From Firmicutes bacterium CAG:882 (lineage in GTDB: Bacteria; Bacillota; Clostridia; Lachnospirales; Lachnospiraceae), in NCBI GenBank assembly GCA_000435595.1, contig FR895372.1, forward strand, positions 41,442-46,659: a stretch of DNA of 5,218 bases, written 5' to 3'. Below, one piece after another: positions 5,216-5,218 of this stretch (the stretch's first letter is position 1; every line of letters begins with the position of its first letter). The position numbers were made by a program, and so were the translations under genes. The notes under the pieces are model-generated. The model was not told the DNA's origin. It worked only from the letters and a program-made list of their open reading frames with translations, and searched no databases.

Positions 5216-5218
5216 GAT

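Overview
The window reads as a low-to-moderate GC Firmicute chromosome, most likely a motile member of the Lachnospiraceae (Roseburia / Agathobacter / Lachnospira type). This is inferred from the proteins (a clostridial-type FliB start, a FliD-like secreted-type protein, clostridial YicC and RqcH), the strong AGGAGG-type ribosome binding sites and the sigma-A-like promoters. No ribosomal RNA or other species marker is present, so the genus is a guess.

Layout. Five of the six genes lie on the minus strand and are read from right to left: yicC (3200-2322), rpoZ (2228-1980), uppP (1840-1001), a small FliD-like gene (922-203) and the first 40 codons of a fliB-type flagellin lysine methylase (122 to the left edge). 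rqcH (3313-5073) is on the plus strand, divergent from yicC. No gene-free stretch exceeds 150 bases. The gaps hold candidate promoters, a good factor-independent terminator (146-182), several hairpins, and two copies of a short palindromic repeat (1875-1901 and 5190-5215).

Function. The right half is housekeeping: RqcH (ribosome-associated quality control), YicC (an RNase-family protein) and RNA polymerase omega. Bacillus and many clostridia carry a similar cluster, but with remA and gmk between yicC and rpoZ. Here both are missing and rpoZ has its own near-consensus promoter. UppP recycles the undecaprenyl lipid carrier for cell wall synthesis. The left end has a flagellar theme: a 239-residue protein resembling the C-terminal part of the FliD cap, followed by FliB, which methylates lysines of flagellin. 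A terminator separates the two.

I see no convincing new defence or mobile system. The items most worth a second look are the FliD-like/FliB pair, the palindromic repeat family, the missing gmk/remA, the closely packed divergent promoters, and the structured 3' region of rqcH.
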